A stretch of DNA of 64,000 nt from NCBI RefSeq assembly GCF_009295635.1, contig NZ_WHIW01000013.1, positions 18,053 through 82,052 of the forward strand, read 5' to 3'. The DNA is from Alkalilimnicola sp. S0819 (GTDB lineage Bacteria > Pseudomonadota > Gammaproteobacteria > Nitrococcales > WHIW01). A program made the translations under genes and the position numbers. Every line of letters begins with the position of its first letter. Within the stretch, counting starts at the first letter, position 1. This document shows positions 60,324-64,000 of this stretch, piece after piece. The notes beneath the pieces were generated by a model. The model had not been told where the DNA came from. It did not search any database and was given only the letters and a program-made list of their open reading frames with translations.

Positions 60324-61603
60324 TCGCCCCCCAGACGGATATCCACGTAGGCCTCGTCGCGAATGCGCCGCAACCAGGCTTCCAGGGCTTCCTCGGCCTT
60401 GCGTTCGCGCAGTTCGGCAGTGGCCTGGGCGCGGCGCATTTCCTGGGTCATGTCCTGTTCGCGCCGCTCCAGTACCTGTACCAGGTGCCAGCCGAACTGC
60501 GATTCGAAGGGCAGGCTGAGCTCGCCGGGCTGCAGCCGGTCCATCTGCTGCTCGAAGACCGTGACCATGGTGCCCGGGTTCACCCAGCCCAGATCGCCGC
60601 CGCGCACCCCGGAGCCGGGGTCCTCGGAGTGCTGGCGGGCCAGTTCCGCGAAATCGGCACCGTCGTCGATGCGCTGGCGCAGGGTGTTGAGCCGGGTGCG
60701 GGCGTCGCTGTCGCTCACCACTTCGTTGGTGCGGATGAGGATGTGACGGGCGCGGGTCTGGGTGACCAGCTTCCGGTCGCCGTCGCGGCTGTCCAGCAGC
60801 TGGATGATGTGCAGGCCGTTGCCGGCCTCGATGGGACCGCGGATTTCCCCCGGGCTCATGCCCTGGACCTGCTGGGCGAAGATCGTCGGCAGCCGCGCGG
60901 CGGTGCGCCAGCCCAGGTTGCCGCCCTCCAGGGCGGTGCCGCTGTCGGAGTGGGCGGCGGCTACGGCGTCCATGCTTTGCCCGGCGCGCAGCTTGGCGAT
61001 GGTTTCATCGGCCTCGGCGCGGGCCGCGCGAATCTGTTCCGGCTCGGGGCGCTCGGGCAGGGCGATGAGGATGTGGCCCAGCAGGTATTCCGTGCTGTCT
61101 TCACCGCGGGCGTTGTTCAGCAGCTCCTCCACCTCCTGGGGGGTGACGTTGACGCTGGTTCGCACCCGCCGCTCCCGCAGCCGGCGGATGGTGATTTCGT
61201 CGCGCAGATCTTCGCGGAAGGCGGCGTAGTCCATGCCTTGGGCTTGCACGGCGTCGCGGAACCGGCTCAGGCTCATGCCGTTCTGGTCGGCGATGCGCTG
61301 CAGGGCGGCGTTCAAGGTGCCCTCGTCCACCCGGATGCCCATGCGTCCGGCCACGGCCAGTTGCAGGCGCTCCATGATCAGCCGGTCCAGCACCTGGCGC
61401 TCCAGTACCTGGGGGCTTGGCAGGTTCACCTTCTGCTGGCGCAGGCGCTGGCGCACCAGGGCGGTTTCGCTCTCCAGCTCCGAGGCCAGCACCACCTTGT
61501 CGTCCACCACCGCGACGATGCGGTCCAGGGTCTCGGCGACGGCCGTGCCCAAGGCCAGACTCAGGGCCAGGCCGGCCAGAAAGCGCATCACAGTTGCAGG
61601 CAT
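60320..61603 (-). CDS. surA: Periplasmic chaperone / peptidyl-prolyl isomerase SurA
   Basis: 427 residues. Signal peptide at about residues 1-23 ('...[12 protein letters not shown]'). The N-terminal chaperone region ('[21 protein letters not shown]') is followed by two parvulin domains, marked by '[12 protein letters not shown]' near residue 170 and '[13 protein letters not shown]' near residue 283. It escorts outer-membrane beta-barrel proteins, notably LptD, encoded immediately upstream (13 bp gap). Confidence 0.95.
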   Translation of the reverse strand: MPATVMRFLAGLALSLALGTAVAETLDRIVAVVDDKVVLASELESETALVRQRLRQQKVNLPSPQVLERQVLDRLIMERLQLAVAGRMGIRVDEGTLNAALQRIADQNGMSLSRFRDAVQAQGMDYAAFREDLRDEITIRRLRERRVRTSVNVTPQEVEELLNNARGEDSTEYLLGHILIALPERPEPEQIRAARAEADETIAKLRAGQSMDAVAAAHSDSGTALEGGNLGWRTAARLPTIFAQQVQGMSPGEIRGPIEAGNGLHIIQLLDSRDGDRKLVTQTRARHILIRTNEVVSDSDARTRLNTLRQRIDDGADFAELARQHSEDPGSGVRGGDLGWVNPGTMVTVFEQQMDRLQPGELSLPFESQFGWHLVQVLERREQDMTQEMRRAQATAELRERKAEEALEAWLRRIRDEAYVDIRLGGE

Positions 61604-61616
61604 GCTCGGGGTATTC

Positions 61617-64000
61617 CTATTCCGTGTCCGGGTAACCGTAGATGGTGTCCCGCAGATAATCGTCGATATCGTCGCCGAAGGCGCTCAGCCCGGTCAGTTC
61701 GAGCTGGATCCAGATGCTGTTGTCGAAGCGTTCGTCGTCCGCGCCCAGGGTGCCGGTGAGCACATCCGGGTTGACCTCGCGCTGGGCCAGCACCCGCAGC
61801 GCCCAGCAACAGTCGCGGTATTCCAGGCCCAGGGCCTGTTCCAGAGTAGTCTGATCCAGAATGGAATAGTTCCATCTTGCCAGCAGCCGCCAGCCCTTGA
61901 ACAGCGGCCAGGCGGTGCCCGCATCCACCTGCTCGATAGTGCGATCGCCCAGAGCATTGCGGCGCTGGCGGTAGTACAGGCCGAAGATGCTGTCCCTGTC
62001 CGGGCGGTAGACCAGGCGCAGGCCGCCGGCCTCGGAAAGATCGTCGTAGGGGTCCCACTGGTATTCGGCCTGGGCGATGAAGTCCTCGTGGAACTGCAGG
62101 CGTGCCTCGGCGATGATGTCCGAGCGCTTGCGCCTGTCCTCGGCGCTGGGGGTCTGGCCAGGGCTCAGGGTAACTTCCCGGTCGTCGAAGTAGTAGATCT
62201 GGCCGATCCCCAGGCGCAGGTATTCCCGGCCCGCGGCGGTGTCGATGAAGCGGCTGGTCAGCCCCATCGCCACCTGGTTGGCATCCCCAACCCGGTCGGC
62301 GCCAGTGAAGCGGTTCTCGGAGAACATCTGGCTCAGTGTGAAGGCGGCAAGACCGGTGTCGAAATTGGGCAGATCACTCTGGTCCTTTTTCGGCACGTAC
62401 AGATAGAACAGGCGCGGCTCCAGGGTCTGGAGCAGGTTCCGGCCGAACAGGGTGAAATTGCGCTCCAGGAAGATGCCGCTGTCGATGCTCACCACCGGCA
62501 CGGTGCGCTGGGGGTTATCCGGTGCCGTCGGGTCTTCCACCCGGTCCAGCGTGTAGCTGGTGTGTCGCACGCTGACCGCGGGCTCCACGAACCCGGCCAG
62601 CCGCTGGATCGGCAGACTGATCCGCGGCGTCATGTCCAGCCGGGTGCCGGTGTCGCGCAGCTCATCGAACGGGTGCACGAAGTGGGTCACTTCCGTGTCC
62701 AGCGAGTAGCGCAGCAGGCCCTCGCCGGGGCGGTTCGAGTAGCTGGCGCGCAGGCGCGGCAGGCGGCGGTAGGGGTGGTGGCGGTCCGCCACCTGGTCGG
62801 TGATGGTCTGCCAGGTCTGAAACTCCGCGTTGAAGGCCCACTGGCCGGCGCGCCAGTCGGCGAGCAGGTAGCTCTCCAGCTGCGTTTCGCTGCTTACCCG
62901 CAGGTTATTGCCGAAATCATCCAGGTAATCGAAGTCGCTGACCCGGTTGACGCTGCTGCTGACGTTGACGCGCCCGAACAGGCGGTGCTTGTGCTCCCAG
63001 CCCAACGCCCAGCGGTCATCCTCGTGGAGCTTGTCCTGATGCAGGTAGCTGACATCGGCGATGCCACCGAAGCTCGGTTGCAGATAGCGGAACTCGGTGC
63101 CCATGAGCAGACCGCGCTCCTCGATGTAACGCGGGCGCAGGGTGGCGTCGTAGTTGGGGGCGATGTTCCAGTACCAGGGAATCTCGATGTCCGCGCCGTC
63201 CTCTTCGGAATAGCCGAAGCGGGGCGCGAGAAAACCGGACTTGCGGCGGCTGTCGATGGGGAAGTTGACGTAGGGCAGGTACAGAAAGGGCACGCCCATG
63301 AAGGAGAGCCGGGCGTTGTACGCCTCGCCCACGCCGGATGCCTGGTCCGTCTTCAGGGTGCTCGCCCGCAGCCACCAGTCCTCTTCGCCCGGCGGACAGT
63401 GGGTGTAGCTCACCCGCCGGTAGCGGGCCTGGTCGGCGTTCTGGATCTCCACGTGGTCCGCATCGCCGTGGGCATGGGAACCCACGAACTGATACTGGGC
63501 CTGCGCCACCTCGCCCTGGTCTTGGTCCAGGAGGAAGTAGCCTTCGCTGCCGCTGACGGCGATGGCGTAATCCTCATAGCGGAAACCGCCCTCGGCCTGG
63601 GCGCGCCCGGTGGGCTCCACATAGGTCAGGCGCTGGGCCTGCAGTTGCTGATCCCAGCGCCGCAGATGCACATCGCCGGTGAAGACGTAGGTGCCGGTTT
63701 CGCCATCGTAATCGGCCTGGTCGGCGTCCACTTCGGCGGGTTGCTGCTCCCGGTGGCGCTCGCGGGCTTCGTCCCGGGGCGCGGGCATGGGCAGGCCGCA
63801 GGCGATCGGGCGCTCGCTCCCCACCGGCCGCAGGGGCGGTGGCGCGGCGGCGGACGTCACTTCCTGCCGAACGGGCTCACGAACGGGCTCACGAACGGGC
63901 TCACGAACGGGCTCACGAACGGGCTCACGAACGGGCTCACGAACGGGCTCACGAACGGGCTCACGAACGGGCTCACGAACGGGCTCACGAACAGGCTCAC
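61617..64000 (-). CDS. lptD: LPS-assembly protein LptD, 5' end outside the window
   Basis: Partial: 793 residues up to the stop are visible and the frame stays open to the edge. The N-terminal visible part is an (EPVR)n repeat (63869-64000). An OstA-like jellyroll region follows ('DADQADYDGETGTYVFTGDVHLRR'), then a large beta-barrel. The four disulfide cysteines have candidates: 'IACGLP', 'YTHCPPGE' and the pair 'YRDCCWAL'. With LptE it inserts lipopolysaccharide into the outer leaflet. The signal peptide must lie beyond the window. A GTG at 63860 is a possible but unlikely start. Confidence 0.93.
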   Translation of the reverse strand, partial: EPVREPVREPVREPVREPVREPVREPVREPVREPVREPVREPVRQEVTSAAAPPPLRPVGSERPIACGLPMPAPRDEARERHREQQPAEVDADQADYDGETGTYVFTGDVHLRRWDQQLQAQRLTYVEPTGRAQAEGGFRYEDYAIAVSGSEGYFLLDQDQGEVAQAQYQFVGSHAHGDADHVEIQNADQARYRRVSYTHCPPGEEDWWLRASTLKTDQASGVGEAYNARLSFMGVPFLYLPYVNFPIDSRRKSGFLAPRFGYSEEDGADIEIPWYWNIAPNYDATLRPRYIEERGLLMGTEFRYLQPSFGGIADVSYLHQDKLHEDDRWALGWEHKHRLFGRVNVSSSVNRVSDFDYLDDFGNNLRVSSETQLESYLLADWRAGQWAFNAEFQTWQTITDQVADRHHPYRRLPRLRASYSNRPGEGLLRYSLDTEVTHFVHPFDELRDTGTRLDMTPRISLPIQRLAGFVEPAVSVRHTSYTLDRVEDPTAPDNPQRTVPVVSIDSGIFLERNFTLFGRNLLQTLEPRLFYLYVPKKDQSDLPNFDTGLAAFTLSQMFSENRFTGADRVGDANQVAMGLTSRFIDTAAGREYLRLGIGQIYYFDDREVTLSPGQTPSAEDRRKRSDIIAEARLQFHEDFIAQAEYQWDPYDDLSEAGGLRLVYRPDRDSIFGLYYRQRRNALGDRTIEQVDAGTAWPLFKGWRLLARWNYSILDQTTLEQALGLEYRDCCWALRVLAQREVNPDVLTGTLGADDERFDNSIWIQLELTGLSAFGDDIDDYLRDTIYGYPDTE
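63869..64000 (-). repeat. 12-bp tandem repeat encoding EPVR in lptD
   Basis: Eleven contiguous units of GAACGGGCTCAC (plus-strand reading). Ten are identical; the last before the window edge has one G-to-A change that is synonymous in the lptD frame. Each unit encodes Glu-Pro-Val-Arg, so the repeat keeps the frame. The array reaches the last base of the window, so the true copy number is at least 11. Confidence 0.97.

Noticed and set aside
63869..64000. Possible CRISPR array or noncoding satellite
   Set aside because: Unit is 12 bp without spacers and stays in frame with lptD.

Overview
This window comes from a GC-rich gammaproteobacterium. The main signs are the lptD-surA-pdxA-rsmA order, the E. 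coli-like tRNA-Tyr/Gly/Thr-tuf arrangement, duplicated tuf genes and a contiguous secE-to-rplQ block. The high GC content and protein character would fit a halophilic or alkaliphilic Ectothiorhodospiraceae-type lineage, but that placement is inference only. No insertion sequence, prophage, integrase or CRISPR array was seen.

Region 1 (1-16954) is an exopolysaccharide or capsule locus. It holds three glycosyltransferases (the first cut by the window edge), a convergent NodB-type deacetylase, a Wzy/ligase-type membrane polymerase and a Wzx-type flippase. These continue into a tight operon of an Asp/Glu racemase, an ATP-grasp ligase, a PaaK/CapK-like adenylate-forming enzyme and an unrecognised NodB-like protein. 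That combination suggests a polymer decorated with an amino acid or another carboxylate. On the other strand lie two tandem copies of a two-gene module (FnIII-like lipoprotein followed by a secreted right-handed beta-helix protein), then galE.

Region 2 (17015-48960) is the transcription/translation super-cluster: tRNA-Tyr, -Gly and -Thr, tuf, tRNA-Trp, secE-nusG-rplKAJL-rpoBC, rpsLG-fusA-tuf, then the S10, spc and alpha operons through rpoA-rplQ. The two tuf genes are identical across the whole coding sequence. Legible regulatory elements include a perfect-consensus promoter followed at once by a hairpin upstream of rpsL, a probable L10 leader, an rplL-rpoB attenuator, and a stem-loop between rpsJ and rplC. 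The last may stand in for an S10 leader, because tuf lies only 8 bp before rpsJ.

Region 3 (48961-57963) holds a small DUF6489-like protein, mdh, cysH, uvrA (minus strand), a YajR-like MFS transporter without its C-terminal domain, and a nucleotide-sugar dehydrogenase/epimerase pair that would supply uronic acid precursors. Region 4 (58031-64000, minus strand) is the envelope/housekeeping operon lptD-surA-pdxA-rsmA, with a universal stress protein gene appended. lptD runs off the window, and its N-terminal part contains an in-frame 12-bp tandem repeat encoding (EPVR)n, at least 11 units.
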